Below, piece after piece: positions 45,128 to 57,606 of a stretch of 64,000 bases of DNA (position 1 is its first letter; every line of letters begins with the position of its first letter). The notes below the pieces were generated by a model. The model saw only the letters and a program-made list of their open reading frames with translations. It had not been told where the DNA came from and ran no database searches. The stretch spans positions 8,935,501-8,999,500 of the forward strand of contig JAWQUS010000004.1 of NCBI GenBank assembly GCA_036365455.1, in the 5' to 3' direction. This DNA is from Macrosoma leucophasiata. Its lineage: Eukaryota > Arthropoda > Insecta > Lepidoptera > Hedylidae. A program made the position numbers and the translations under genes.

Positions 45128-46635
45128 AAGTCGTGGGTTACTCTAACATTGATACAGATAAAGTATAATTTGAGCCATCGTTAGGCTGTTCGAATCGGTG
45201 TGATAATAAGTTGCATGTATCAGCTTCATCAGCTTTATTACTTATTATAGGAATTGAGCTATATTTTAATCACTGTTTGCTCAATTTTGACGACATTCCC
45301 ATATACCTTTGACAAGATTAATTTTATAAACGTCGACTAAACTAGGGCCAGTTAATGAGATAATCGATGTGGTAATTATATGTCTTCTATGTAAAGGGCC
45401 TTGACTTGTTATTTTAGATATAAGCTAACTTATGAGTAGTACTTACAAACATACACAGTATATTATAGATTTATTATTATAAGAAGATGCCATGTTAATC
45501 AATTAATCTTAGATCGTAGATGAAGCACATTAACAATTTTAGCTTATTTTTAGAACGAATCACAATGCGTTTTAGTATTATTTCGTTGAAAAGATGTATT
45601 ATATTATTTATAATTGATTTGAATTGATTTGTACAAATTATCAAGAATTTAATGTGCACATAGTTTGTCAATTGTCGGTATATATGAACCTAAATCTTAT
45701 GAATATACATAATAAAATTTTATTTAACTGACAAAATCAACCTTTTTGTAGTATAGTGTTGACTGGATGCTTCACGTATTATTTCAATAGAAGCAACGAA
45801 TTAGTAACCTGTGTGATATAATATATATATCTCTTCATAAATATATCTACACGTTGAATTTCTTAATACTGGTATACAATTTCAGTTTTATTCTTCTTAA
45901 TATAGATTTTAGATGTGGTATGTAGGAAATTATGAATGCCTATTGCAAGCTTTAAATACCTGAATATATATTATATCATCTGAGAATTTCAAATCTAAAA
46001 ATAAGTATGTGTTGCTTCATGTACTGAATTCAATGAGCTAAGAGACAAAATGTGAGCATATAAATGAAAAAAAAATTAAATGTGTACGATCAATATAGTA
46101 ACAATATAGCTGGTTAACAGAATAATACAATATAGAAACAAGAAAAAAAAATCTTAAAAAAAGAACCTGATGGTCTTTGTGCTTGTGACAGTAAAATTTT
46201 CTTGATTTTATAAATGCTGGTAGTTTGTCAGCGTCTTGCTTTCGAAGATAGGCATGACAGAACATAATTTATGAAATTAAAATCATCAAGACTTTAGCAG
46301 ATACAAAGCAACAAAGGTGCTTAAAAGAAAAACTAGTAAATAACGCTTTACAAAATGACGTCATTACTTGACCATTACTTTACGAAAAAACACAATGTTA
46401 TTTGTTTACACTTTGTCTCAAGCTTAGATGAACGGAGTATAACTATAGATCAGTTTAAACATGAATTAGATATTTAAATTGACATATTTATCTATGTATT
46501 CGACAAGATTTATATGTGAACTTACTATTGAATTCGTGCATAAATTGGTTTAAATATCTATTTAGAATAAAATAACGACCTTATCCCTTGTAGCCGTTCA
46601 ATGTGCTATTTGCTGTTGAAATGGTAAGTAGGTAT
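45128..46635. other. No gene recognised
   Basis: AT-rich intergenic DNA; short chance frames only. Confidence 0.4.
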
Positions 46636-47108
46636 AAAGGAGATGTTGCAAAAATGTATGGACCTCCGGCCATGTATTGTACACAATATCATTAAACAGG
46701 CAAAATCAATATAAAAACGTTTTTTACTGCATATTTTCACTTATTTAGCTTTGTTTGCAGTTACAAAACATTATTTGCAGTTAGAATTGCAACTCAAATA
46801 TAACATGGTGATTATGGCGGGCGATGTCATTTTGAAATTTTCATTTTTTAAATTGTATTTTGATTATAGAACTTTGAGAAAAAAGTAATATTTTCTAAAT
46901 ACTATCAAAATCGATTGATCCCAAGTGTCGGCTGTATCGCCGCCATGTTTAACATAATTGAAAATGATAAAATCGTTTGAATGAAATGTGGTTGTAACTC
47001 TAAAATATATTCTTGAATAAATTAATTGTATTTTTTTGGATTCTTCTTTAATTTACCCATTTTTTGAGGACGTGTACGAACCAGGGCCGAGCTCGCAACA
47101 TCTCCTTT
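46636..47108. mobile_element. MITE copy 2 (AAAGGAGATGTTGC ends)
   Basis: 473 bp, same orientation as the copy at 9392, sharing AATGTATGGACCTCCGGCCA, TGTATTGTACACAATATCAT, GCGGGCGATGTCATTTTGA and TTTACCCATTTTTTGA. Ends match as inverted repeats, extended here by one base on each side (T...A). It is shorter by deletions around 9661-9720. Confidence 0.85.
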
Positions 47109-48930
47109 AAAATATTATCCGAATAGAAAATTCAAATAGCTTATTGTATACACCAGTTTTAGTAAATTTAAATTATAATAAATGTTTAACTTTCCTATTG
47201 AAAATGAAGTATAATTAATATAAATATGTAGACTGACATGTGTCTTTATATTTTTTCAATCTTGACTCATTCTGAAAATTCACAAAAAGTGTCTTTGTCA
47301 CATTAAAATGTTACACTCCTGTCCTAATTAAAAGTTTATTTACTTGTTAGATATAAATACCTGACCAATTCAATGAAATGCCTGTCTTGATATCCTATAA
47401 AAAACGACGCAGTATCAACGCCATCTCTTCCTGGGTTGTAGGTAAGCGTAAACGTAAACACATACGTAAGTCATGATACAAAAAGCAAAAAGTATAAATA
47501 ACAATCTAATGCCATATGCCGACGTGTAGAGGAGGTGATTTGAGCGTCTGCGGTGGTCGGTGGACACATACGCAGATGACGTCTGCAGATGCGTCTGTCG
47601 ACGTGTAGTGCCGGCATAACAATCACTCGATGATCACAATTAACAAACATAAGTATTAACAAAATTAAAGTCGTCATCGAATCACTTGCCAGCGAGCGTA
47701 GAGGTTCAATGCCAATGGTAGATTTTTCCATTTTTACATAAATCATTGTCTAATCTTCTGCTAGAGCAATATTTGTGCGTTTATAGTTGGATACCTACAC
47801 TAGAAACATATGATATTATGGTAATTGTATCCATTACGTAATCAGAAAAAGTAATGGCTCAAATCAGAGACACGCAAAAAGTACTATTTATATAAATAAG
47901 TAAGTAGTTACTGATTTTTTTTTCTTTATCTTTCAAGGATCGTAAGGCCACCGGCGCCCAGACACAATTGAATTTCAATTGTCATATTTTTCTCGTGCCT
48001 GGAGGGATTAAAATAGAATTATTTCTTAAAGAAGTAGAATGTACCTACCAAATAAAATGTTATTATGTTAATATTCCGAAACGTAAATAAAAATAGGCGT
48101 AGAGCGAAGTTATTATCAAAACACAGTACACTGTGACGTGTAGATACTCGTATTTATTTAGGTACCAAACTGAAATACTGATATAAAAAGTTCATAAATT
48201 TCACGTCACAAGTCGTCATACATTAAATACTAAAGCATTCAACCGAAAACGCAAGAATAATAAATGTTTGCGAAAAAATATAATATATTCTAGGATGCTA
48301 AGAAAATACCGATCAAAGATAAAGGAAAATTTATGTTTGTGACACTGTTGTTTTCTTCTAAATGCTTACATCCCGTTCGTACTGTGTGGGAATTCGAACG
48401 ACATTGCCAAATCGTGAGGATACCGCCTTGACTTTTCAAGAATCGAACTTTGATAGTTATTTTAATGGCGTTCGTACCATTTGAGCGATGGTGCAATTTT
48501 TGGCTGACATTACAGTAAAGGGAGCCACGAAAAAGGACCAATAGTTACACAGATTTTAGATTATATTCGTTGAGTAGGTAGCGAGTAATATGTCTTATTC
48601 GTAATTGAGTCGCTGGTAGAATGAATAGGGATCTCAGATTCATTTATAGATTTATACGGTTCAGTGTCTCATCTCGTAGTGAAACGAAATTGGTTATTAA
48701 TGATCGACAATGCTCGGTGTGATATGGAGAAAATTGTTACTTTACTAACTCTATTCTTGTATTATTGGTAAGTGGTACTGTAGTGTAGTGGTCAATGTGT
48801 GAATACGCTAAATACATTTAATTATTGCAAATCCTTCAATATTTACTTAGGTATTTACCTACTTACTCCGCTGCCTCAATGACCCGAAGTGAATCTTGGC
48901 CTCCGAAACGAGATATTTCCATTCTTCCAG
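47109..48930. other. No gene recognised; one small MITE
   Basis: Contains the small MITE at 47935-48011 and a GC-rich patch with repeated GACGTGTAG near 47517-47615. Nothing else assigned. Confidence 0.4.
47935..48011. mobile_element. Small MITE, second copy
   Basis: Shares CTTTCAAGGATCGTAAGGCC, ACAATTGAATTTCAATTGTC and CTCGTGCCTGGAGGGATTAA with 32036-32113. Confidence 0.7.
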
Positions 48931-49241
48931 AGAAGAATTACTGGTGGTAGAGTTCCAGTGTAGGAGTTTGAGGGCGTAAGCACCACCGCATTACCTAATC
49001 TATCTGCCGCTAAATGATTGTGTTCAGCACTATCGTGTTCCGGTTAGATGGTAATGTAGGTATGGTCCCGTAATAACTATCACAGAGACATGATAAGTTA
49101 TAATAACTGAGGTTTCAGGGATGGCAACGCATCTGCATTTTGACCTCTGGTCTCTGTGTGGGTGTCTTTACTACTGCAGTCATCACTTAACATCAATATG
49201 AACTGCATGCTTGTTAGCCACCTTCATAACAAAAAAAAAGA
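48931..49241 (+). repeat. Full-length SINE (CCGTAATAACT subfamily)
   Basis: Head TTACTGGTGGTAGAGTTCCA, complete body and tail ACAAAAAAAAAG. It is flanked by 17-bp inverted repeats (48910-48926 and 49238-49254, GAGATATTTCCATTCTT and its complement). Confidence 0.85.
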
Positions 49242-49254
49242 ATGGAAATATCTC

Positions 49255-50329
49255 TTTTCGTAGTTTCCATTCTTCAGCGTTGACTCTTGTCAATCGCAGG
49301 CTTACAGATCTCTCAGGTCACACTCGACAATAATTATTCTTCCGGCGGTACCTAGGTCAACCCACGGTTCGTGTCCCCATAGGTCATTAAACAATTGAAG
49401 CGTAATATATGACTGTCTAATATTAACTTAAACCATATTTAAGTGATAACAACAGAGCAGAGCATATTTTGACACTAATCCAAGTTTGAGATGGTTCTCA
49501 ACCCAATTTGGGTACCTTGATAATATTGAATTCAAAGGATCAGACAGGCATTTAGACGATTGAATTATTCAGATCGATTTTTATAATAACATGTGTATCT
49601 ATCCATATCGAGCTTCTATCCTTCATAAATCAGGTACCTAATTTTTATAGGTTTACAGAATATATACGTACCGCTGTAACAATTTTTTGGCTTCTTGGTT
49701 AGGTATAGACTGAGCAAATAATGACTTGTTTGAATTTGACTGATGTTTTTTCGTCAGTCTTTTCTACGCGATTCAAAAATAAGATGCACTGTATTATTTT
49801 AAACATGATTGGTTATTGATATAAACATTTAACGTATCCTACTCGGCAATGGAAGCGCAGATCGTTTTCTTTTATATGTACTTTAATGGCTTAATTTTAA
49901 TATGTAATCTCTCATACCAACAAATTATAAGTATTTCATTTGCAGAGTATGAACATCAAGCATTTGTGCACCTATTTAAGTAGGCAAATATAATCAAAAC
50001 TATTAATACCGAGCATAATTTTCTTGTTTGCTGTTTACATCTTATATTTGGCATGCGAAATTAATTAATATATTGGCTTCTGTAACCATTACCACTTACG
50101 CCTAATAGGTATGTTTACTTATGTTTTAATTAAGTTGTTACATGAAACAGGAACTGCGTATTTGTGTATATTGTTTATAATTTATATGATTACTATTCCC
50201 TTATGTTATAAAGCAGCCGTTGTAATCATAATATCTATGAACTTCTACGTCTAAAAACCAATAAAACAAGATACATTAAAAACTGTATTTTTATTTCGTT
50301 CACAAGGCCTTTTAATTTCTTTATTTCTT
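49255..50329. other. No gene recognised
   Basis: AT-rich, with no repeat I can place. Confidence 0.4.
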
Positions 50330-50767
50330 ACGTGGTAGGCAGAGATCAATCGAACAATGACGGTCAAACCATTCCAATAGTGTTGGTAGTAAATCTAATA
50401 ACGCGGAATGGGCAGCAGCGTCTTGCGATAAAACTACCGCCACTGCGATCGCCAATCCGCCTGCCAAGCGTAGCGATTTTTTTTAATGTAATGGAAGTGG
50501 CAAACAAGCATGCAGTTCACATTGATGTTAAGTGATAACTGCATACTATAGACACTTACACAAAGACCAAGGTCAAAATGCAGATGCTTTACCACTCCTG
50601 AGGCCTAAGGTGTTATGCCTCTGTGCCGGAAATTACAGGGCCGTACATTACCACCTGACCGACACGATAGTGCTGAACACTATACCATTTAGCGGCAAGT
50701 ATATTTATTAGGTAATGCGGTGGTGCCTACGCCCGCGGGCTCCGCCACTGGAGCTCTACCACCAGTA
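50330..50767. repeat. LINE 3' fragment plus minus-strand SINE
   Basis: 50330-50476 (AACAATGACGGTCAAACCAT ... ACTGCGATCGCCAATCCGCC) is a LINE-like fragment found again at 62130-62311. 50477-50767 is a SINE starting with a T run and ending CTACCACCAGTA. The same pair in the same order recurs at 62130-62409. Confidence 0.7.
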
Positions 50768-50779
50768 TTTTGTAGCAGT

Positions 50780-50925
50780 ACCAGTGTTTCAGATGGTAAT
50801 GTATGCCCCCCTGGTTTTTTATGTAGATGTCTATAGGCTCCAGACTGTGTATTACAAAAGTGATGACTGTAGCCTACAGTCATCACTTAACACCTATGTG
50901 AACTGTACCTATATATTGTAAAAAC
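50780..50925 (+). repeat. SINE relic with inverted duplication
   Basis: CAGATGGTAATGTATG, TTTTTTATGTAGATGTCTAT and AGTCATCACTTAACACCTAT match the SINE. AGTGATGACTGTAGCCTACAG and CTGTAG...AGTCATCACT at 50860-50888 form a local hairpin. Confidence 0.6.
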
Positions 50926-50955
50926 AAATACAGATTTTTATAATCATATCTATCT

Positions 50956-51268
50956 TAACTGCCTTGGTAGCCTAGTGGTAGCAGGCCACTACTACTACGC
51001 TGAGGTCCTGGGTTCGATTCCCGGGTAGGGGGTTATCAGAGATAATGGTGTAAATTCCCTTATCTCTGGTTCTATTGGGATTTTACCATTTTTTTGGAAA
51101 TTTCCCAGTACCTCGAAGTTTGGTAATGTGCCCGGAGATGTCAACAGGCTCGCCACTTGTTACATGGGCCAAAACGTAATCGGCGAATCGTGGGTGTTTG
51201 CATGTATGCTTGAATGCATGCATTTACCTCTGCCTACCCTTTCGGGGATTACAAGCGTGAAGTTACGT
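50956..51268 (+). mobile_element. tRNA-derived SINE with 10-bp target duplication
   Basis: Has an A box (TAGCCTAGTGGTAGC) and a B box (GGTTCGATTCC), then a body and the end GCGTGAAGTTACGT without a poly-A tail. Direct repeats ATATCTATCT flank it (50946-50955 and 51269-51278). The insertion is recent-looking. Related copies: 57533-57606, 62980-63260, 2028-2383 and 33640-33784. Confidence 0.85.
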
Positions 51269-51552
51269 ATATCTATCTAAAATCGAACGATCGAAACGGA
51301 AGAGCTTTGCACAGTCTAGGCTAATTACCTACGGGCAGAACTTGTCGTGGTATCTTGTTCTATTCAAACAATCTATTAAATAACTGTATATTAGTGTTCG
51401 TTCGTACATCCAGGTCGTTTGACGGTCTGGTATGTCGCGATGTGTATCAAGTGACCCGTTTCCGTTACATTATTGTCAATAGTTTTTAACCGGTCCGGGT
51501 GAAACTAAAACGTTTCATATTATTATGATATAACTAGCGGCTCTAACATAAT

Positions 51553-51700
51553 ATTTCGACTGTAATTTAAGCTATAAACTATCCTATCTCTTAAGTTAGA
51601 TCAAACAGCACAGGTGTGCAAGTTTGATTAAAATCGGTTATGAAGTTTAGGAGTCCATCGCGGACAAACACCGTGACACGTTATTTATATTATTACGATG
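51553..51700 (-). repeat. GCGATGGACTC-family repeat
   Basis: TTTCGACTGTAATTTAAGCT, AACTATCCTATCTCTTAAGT, AGGAGTCCATCGCGGACAAA. Same orientation as the 34440 copy. Confidence 0.7.
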
Positions 51701-52056
51701 ATTAGCATTTATTTTTATAAAAAAATAATAACAGTAGTGGTAAAATATTTTCTTTTTATCTATATCTTATTTATCAACAGAAATTATTATTGAAATCGAA
51801 CCGACGCGCGTCTTTATGGTTGTTTATCAACTTTTGTTATCTTAGTTATGTAGGTACCTACTTGAAAAGTTATAAAAAGCTTGTAGGTACTACTTTCTTT
51901 AGTAGTTAAAATCTACGTAGAGTCCATTAGATATGAAGCCTAACGCTATCTTGTGAAATACACAGACACTTCTAAGTAGTCGAGTGACAGCAACGACGAA
52001 TCTCGCTAGCATAGCTTATAGGTGCAATATATCAACGCTCAACGTACAATTCTGGG

Positions 52057-55000
52057 CTGAGTCCCGACCGCCAGCCAGTACTGAATTTTTTCGGGGCAAC
52101 CCCGTTGTCAGACTTGAAAAAGTTTCAAGACTTGTTCAAGTCTGGTAGCCTGCTCTATTTCCGGGAGGGCGATCAACTGTCCCAGGGTGGTGTCGGGTTC
52201 ATTGTCCACAAGTCCCTTGTGAACAACGTTGTCAAGATCGAGAGTGTGTCGTCGAGAGTGGCGTACCTTAATCTCAGAATAACCAAACGGTATTCGTTGA
52301 AGGTCATACAGGTCTATGCTCCGACCTCCGCACAGTCCGATGATGCGGTAGAAACTATGTATGAGGATATTTCCCGAACCATACATAGTCCTAAAACCCA
52401 CTACAACGTTGTCATGGGGGATTTCAACGCGAAATTGGGCGTTCGAGGCGACCACGAGCTGAAAGTGGGGTAATTTGGATATGGGCGACGAAACACCAGG
52501 GGCCAGACACTGGCTAACTTCATGGAGAAGGAAAGCCTCTATATGATGAACTCTTTCTTCAAGAAGCGGGCTTGCCGGAAGTGGACCTGGATTAGTCCTG
52601 ACGGTGTGACAAAAAATGAGATAGACTTCTTTATGTCCACAAGGCGGCATATATTCAGTGATGTCTCTGTGATCAATTCGGTAAAAACCGGCAGCGATCA
52701 CCGAATGGTAAGAGGCACACTGAATATAAATGTCAAGATCGTAAGATCCCGACTAATGAAGTCTACGCTCCGCCCAGCACCTACCCAAATCCAAAACCCC
52801 GAGAGCTTTCAACTCGAGCTACAAAATCGCTTTGAATGCCTGAGTGAGTGCGCAGATGTGGACGATTATAATAACAGGTTCGTGGAAACTGTCTGCACGA
52901 CGGGGTCTAAGTTCTTCAGGACCCGCCCTAACAATAAGACCAAAAAGATCTCCAGCCCAACTCTCAAGCTCATGGAGGAGAGGCGCGGTATGGTTCTGAA
53001 GTCCTCTGAAGATGCTTTAGTGTACAGGCGGCTTAACAGACAGATTTCCAAGTCATTGACTCGCGACCTTCAGCGTTTTAATACCGATAGTATTAAAACA
53101 GCCATAGAGCGAAACCAGGGCTCTAAAGTGTTCGCCAAAGATCTGTCCTTAGGGCAAAGCCGTATCACTAAGCTGAAGACAGAGGACAACAGAATCGTAT
53201 CGTCGAAGCCTGAGCTTGCAGAGGAGATCGAACGGTTTTACGGACAGTTATACACGTCAGCACGACCACCTGTTATCAGTCCGGCAGCAGATCCTAGAGC
53301 CGGACTGACCCGACACTACACCGAAGATATCCCGGACGTCAGTCTAGACGAGATTAGTACGGCTCTCAAACAGCTCAAAAACAACAGGGCGTCGGGTGAT
53401 GACGGAATCACTGCTGAACTCCTGAAAGCAGACGGAAGGCCAGTATTAGATGCTCTTCAGTCGATGTTCAATTCCGTCATATCCGAGGGCAAAACGCCAC
53501 AGGCGTGGCACAGAAGTGTGGTGGTACTGTTCTTTAAGAAAGGCGATAATACCCTTCTCAAAAACTATAGGCCCATCGCACTTCTAAGTCACGTCTATAA
53601 GCTGTTTTCGAGAGTGATCACGAACCGTCTATCTCGCAGACTCGACGACATCCAGCCTCCCGAACAAGCCGGTTTCCGTAAAGGCTTTAGCACCATAGAC
53701 CACATTCATACGCTGCGGCAGATTATACGGAAGACAGAAGAGTATAACCAGCCCCTATATCTAGCGTTCGTGGACTATGAGAAAGCCTTCGATTCGGTCG
53801 AGATTTGGACAGTGCTACAGTCACTCCAGAGTTGCCAAGTTGACTACCGATTCATCGAGGTGCTGAGGAGCTTGTATGAAAACGCCACTATGTCGGTCCG
53901 GCTTCAGGATCAGAACTCGAAACCTATCCAACTGCAGCGAGGTGTGAGACAGGGAGATGTTATATCTCCGAAACTGTTCACCGCTGCATTGGAAGACGTC
54001 TTCAAGCTTCTGAACTGGAAAGGACTCGGCATCAATGTTAACGGCGAGTACATCTCCCACCTCCGATTTGCAAATGATATCGTAGTCATGGCTGAGACCC
54101 TGGAAGACCTTATCACAATGCTCAATGACCTCAGTAGGGCCTCCCAACGAGTGGGCCTTAAAATGAACATGGACAAGACGAAGATCATGTCAAATGTCCA
54201 TGTTACACCCACTCCTGTTATGGTCGAGGGTACCACACTCGAAGTTGTTGACAATTATGTATACCTGGGACAAACGGTCCAGTTAGGTCGATCCAACTAC
54301 GAGAAAGAGGTCAGTCGCCGAATCCAACTCGGTTGGGCAGCGTTCGGGAAGCTACGGTACATCTTCTCGTCCGACTTACCGCAGTGTCTCAAGAAAAAGG
54401 TCTTTGACCAGTGTGTGTTGCCAGTGATAACTTATGGGACAGAAACGTGGTCGCTCACTATGGGCCTCATAAGAAGGCTCAAGGTCACTCAGAGAGCAAT
54501 GGAAAGAGTTATGCTTGGAGTTTCTCTGCGAGATCGAATCAGAAATGAGGAGATCCGCATGAGAACCAAGGTTACCGACATAGCTCACCGAATAGCGAGA
54601 CTCAAGTGGCAGTGGGCAGGGCACATAGCTCGACGAACTGACGGCCGTCGGGGCAGAGCAGTTCTCGAGTGGTGACCGCGTACCGGAAAGCGAAGCGTGG
54701 GCAGGCCTCCCACAAGAAGGACCGTTGACCTGGTGAAGGTCGCGGGCAATCGCTGGATGAGGGCGGCCCAGGACCGTTCGCTGTGGCATTCTTTGGGGGA
54801 GGCCTTTGTTCAGCAGTGGACGTCTTTTGGCTGAAATGATGATGATGATGAACCCCGTTGTCTAGGGAAACGGACAGTGGGTAGGGCATAGAGCAACACG
54901 GGCCACCGGCCGCGGCGGCTGGAGGGGAGTAGCCATAGCGTTTATTACCGATGCAAAACAGTTTGTCATTTTTTGCGGGAGGAAATGCGTGCGACACACA

Positions 55001-55308
55001 CGCACACTACAAAAATCGTCTATTACTACGAAACTCACACCTTGACTTTAACAAAATACAGAAACAATTTCACGCACACATTATAGGCCTATTTGGGCTT
55101 GTACTTTGACAAAGGGGAAAGCCTGCATATGGCTGCTCCCCTCCGGTGTTGCTCTATGGGGTAGGGTGAAACTCTAACTCACTAAGCCTGGGTTGCTTCA
55201 AGATATTTGTTAAAATTATTGACACATTTCTCATCCTTCTCTAATTTTAACAGGTTTCCTTAAGCGTTGCCCCGGAAAAATATGGTCCTGGCCGGCGGTC
55301 GGAATTCT
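52057..55308. repeat. Inverted repeat arms flanking the LINE
   Basis: 52057-52101 (CCCGACCGCCAGCCAGTACT ... TTTTTTCGGGGCAAC) is complementary to 55266-55308 (GTTGCCCCGGAAAAATATGG ... GGCCGGCGGTCGG). The DNA at 54863-55186 also has GAGCAACAC and GTGTTGCTC in inverted order. These look like parts of an older repeat split by the LINE. Confidence 0.55.
52110..54850 (+). mobile_element. 5'-truncated, inactive RTE-clade LINE
   Basis: One frame (52105 register) runs to TGA at 54832-54834 with two internal stops: TAA at 52471-52473 and TGA at 54673-54675. It encodes an AP-type endonuclease region (MGDFNAKLG at 52413, SDHRMV at 52692) and reverse transcriptase motifs (LLKNYRPIALLSHVYK, QAGFRKGFSTIDHIH, motif A LAFVDYEKAFDS, motif B RGVRQGDVISPKLF). 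Motif C reads LRFANDIVVMAE, where the first catalytic Asp is Asn (codon 54073-54075). It ends in a GAT repeat tail. Flanking direct repeats AACCCCGTTGTC (52098-52109, 54851-54862) mark target-primed insertion and show the 5' end was truncated inside the endonuclease. Confidence 0.93.
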
Positions 55309-55382
55309 TTTAAGTTAGGGAAGGATGCGAAATGTAACTATACCTAACTTTAACTTTAACAAATATCTTGATGCAACCCAGG
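55187..55382. mobile_element. MITE, 196 bp, 28-bp terminal inverted repeats
   Basis: Ends CCTGGGTTGCTTCAAGATAT and the complement of CCTGGGTTGCATCAAGATAT, extended by TTGTTAAA. Sub-terminal CATCCTTCTCTAATTTTAAC and its complement-like GGAAGGATGCG add a second inverted layer. Non-coding. Confidence 0.8.
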
Positions 55383-57206
55383 CCAAATCTCGGGGTGATC
55401 CTTCTCGGCGCCTTATATGGCTTTGTCACGAGAAAGCTCTCTCATACTTCTGCGACTCCATCTGCAGCTGCTAGCTGCTCGCATCGGGGCTCATCTACCT
55501 TTTTAGAGTTCTTAACATCACTAGTGGCGTGCGGCACACCAGCACGCCAACCAGCTCATTCAGCTCAAGGACCAGACTCAATCTTATGATACACATCTGC
55601 GTCAAAACGAATACGATTAATCACTCCTATGTGGACATCAAAGTCATAAATCGCTAGCGAGTCGTCGTCGTCCTAAAAAGTCGCTGAGTGTGGCACAGCA
55701 TAAAAGCTAAGAGCTATAATTGTCATCGATGTGCATAAGTTTTTCAAAGTTGGTATGGTTGTGTGAATACAAAAGTTTTGCCAAAAATATTATTATTTTT
55801 TGCCATTACGGAAGATTGTATCCGAGTTTTTCATATCGTAGCCATCGAATTTAATCGACATATCAAGCGCCAGCGAACGACTAAAACGTTCGATAATGTG
55901 TTCCGATTACATACAAATTTTATCGCTTTTGAAAGTATGCTCCTATACCTTTACGGTGGTGGAGTGAGATCGAAACCACATATACCTATATAGAAACTGT
56001 GATATTTTTATGTTATTCTTAGGGTACCAAAGAATAAAACGGGACGCTGTTACTAAGACTCCGCTGTCTGTTTGTTTGTCCAGCTGTCTGTACGTCTGCC
56101 TGTAAATCTGTCCATCTGTCCATCCATTTGACTGTCCGTCTGTATGTTCGTTTGTCTGTCACAGATGATGTTTTTCTGTTGCCGCTATAACAACAAATAC
56201 TATATTTTTGCTCAAAATTAATAGCGGTAGCAGTAATACGCTTCAAATATTGATAGAATATTAAGTTATACATTCACTTTAAAAGTAAATACTTAAAATA
56301 AAGTAAATATTTAAAGGAGGCTTGTAGTATGGGTACTACAAACGTGATTTACTTTGATGTTTTTAATAAATAAAGATACGAAACCTTTGCAGTCCCACTC
56401 GTGCTGGACTGTTTTTTTACAAAACGTATAAAATAGGATATTTTTATAAGCTTTTAGAGGTGACGAGCTCGAGCTAAAATCGAACTAAAGTAGCCGTGAT
56501 GTGTTCAGACATTCTATCAGCGCCTTTACATAGCCAAATACAGCATTTGGTCTTGTAAACTAAATAAATCTATATTATTTGGAACTATTGTTCCAAATAA
56601 TAAACCACCAAACCATTACCAGGAAATCCCAACGTCCAACATCAATATCTTACCAAGCGCTAATCTTCAATGCAGAGTACGTGATGAGGCAAATTTGACA
56701 TTTGGGATGATCCGAAGGCGTATCTTGTGGCACATAACGGAAGGAAGACATATCGCTATTGATCTCATACTCTGCATACCGTTCGTTGTGCATACAAATT
56801 ATTGACTCACCTTACAATGGTAGAGAGCACAAAGAACGACAATGATACTTGGTATCTTTGTTGTTCTGTGTCACTTGATGACTTTAATCTTTGTATGCTC
56901 ATTTTGAATTGAGCCGAATATAAACTGGATTCTGTATTCAGAAATCATTAATGCAATGCTCGTTGATAAGCAGTAGCAGGTACCTACCTAATTAACAACT
57001 AGGTATGTACATATTGTTATCTAGTTTGAAAGGATCATGGCAAGAGATATACAAACAAATAATGTAATTTAAAAAAGGTACAAGGTGACACAGATTTGAA
57101 ATATCACTTTGAGAATCTAAAGAACATTTTTGGATGTTTGAAATGTTTTTAGCTCACCGCTGCAAAAAGTTTTAAGTTATTTAATATGGATGATTTCGGA
57201 TGGCAT
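55383..57206. other. No gene; one simple-repeat-rich element
   Basis: 56010-56240 holds a CTGT/GTCTGTC-rich stretch typical of the tail of the GCCAAGTGCGAGTCGG family. A 12-bp palindrome (56574-56585 with 56590-56601) is present. No gene recognised. Confidence 0.45.
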
Positions 57207-57241
57207 GACGCTGGATGAGGGCGGCGCAGGACCGTTCGCTT
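57207..57241 (+). repeat. RTE LINE 3' scrap
   Basis: CGCTGGATGAGGGCGGCGCA and GGACCGTTCGCT match the LINE near 54751-54783 almost exactly. Confidence 0.7.
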
Positions 57242-57532
57242 GTAGCCTTAAATACGAGGCCATGCATTATCATCTATTTTATTTATTTATTCTTAAATGC
57301 AAATGAGAAGTACATATGGCGGACTTCATGCCGTATTTTATGTAAGAAAGGTGGCAAACAAGGACTTCTTTTACTTTTTGTATGCAAAACTCATAGAATT
57401 CACAGAAACTGTTTTCATTTTCTATATAAAATGAGTTTAATCACCTAACACAGATTTTTTTGGGTTTAATTGGCATATGAAATGATTTATTCTGTCTAAA
57501 GCATGGTATATAATTGGGTAAAGCTAACTTAA

Positions 57533-57606
57533 TTGGTGGTGTAGTGGTAGTGGGTCATTTTTGCTACGCCTGAGGTTCTGGGTTTGATCCCTGAGTCAGA
57601 GAGTAT
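57533..57606 (+). repeat. tRNA-type SINE head
   Basis: GTGTAGTGGTAGTGGGTC and the B-box-like GGTTTGATCCC align with the head of the SINE at 50956. Body missing. Confidence 0.6.

Noticed and set aside
54376..54997. Minus-strand frames of 130-plus codons over the LINE end
   Set aside because: Antisense to the reverse transcriptase ORF; GC-rich coding DNA often leaves the opposite strand open.
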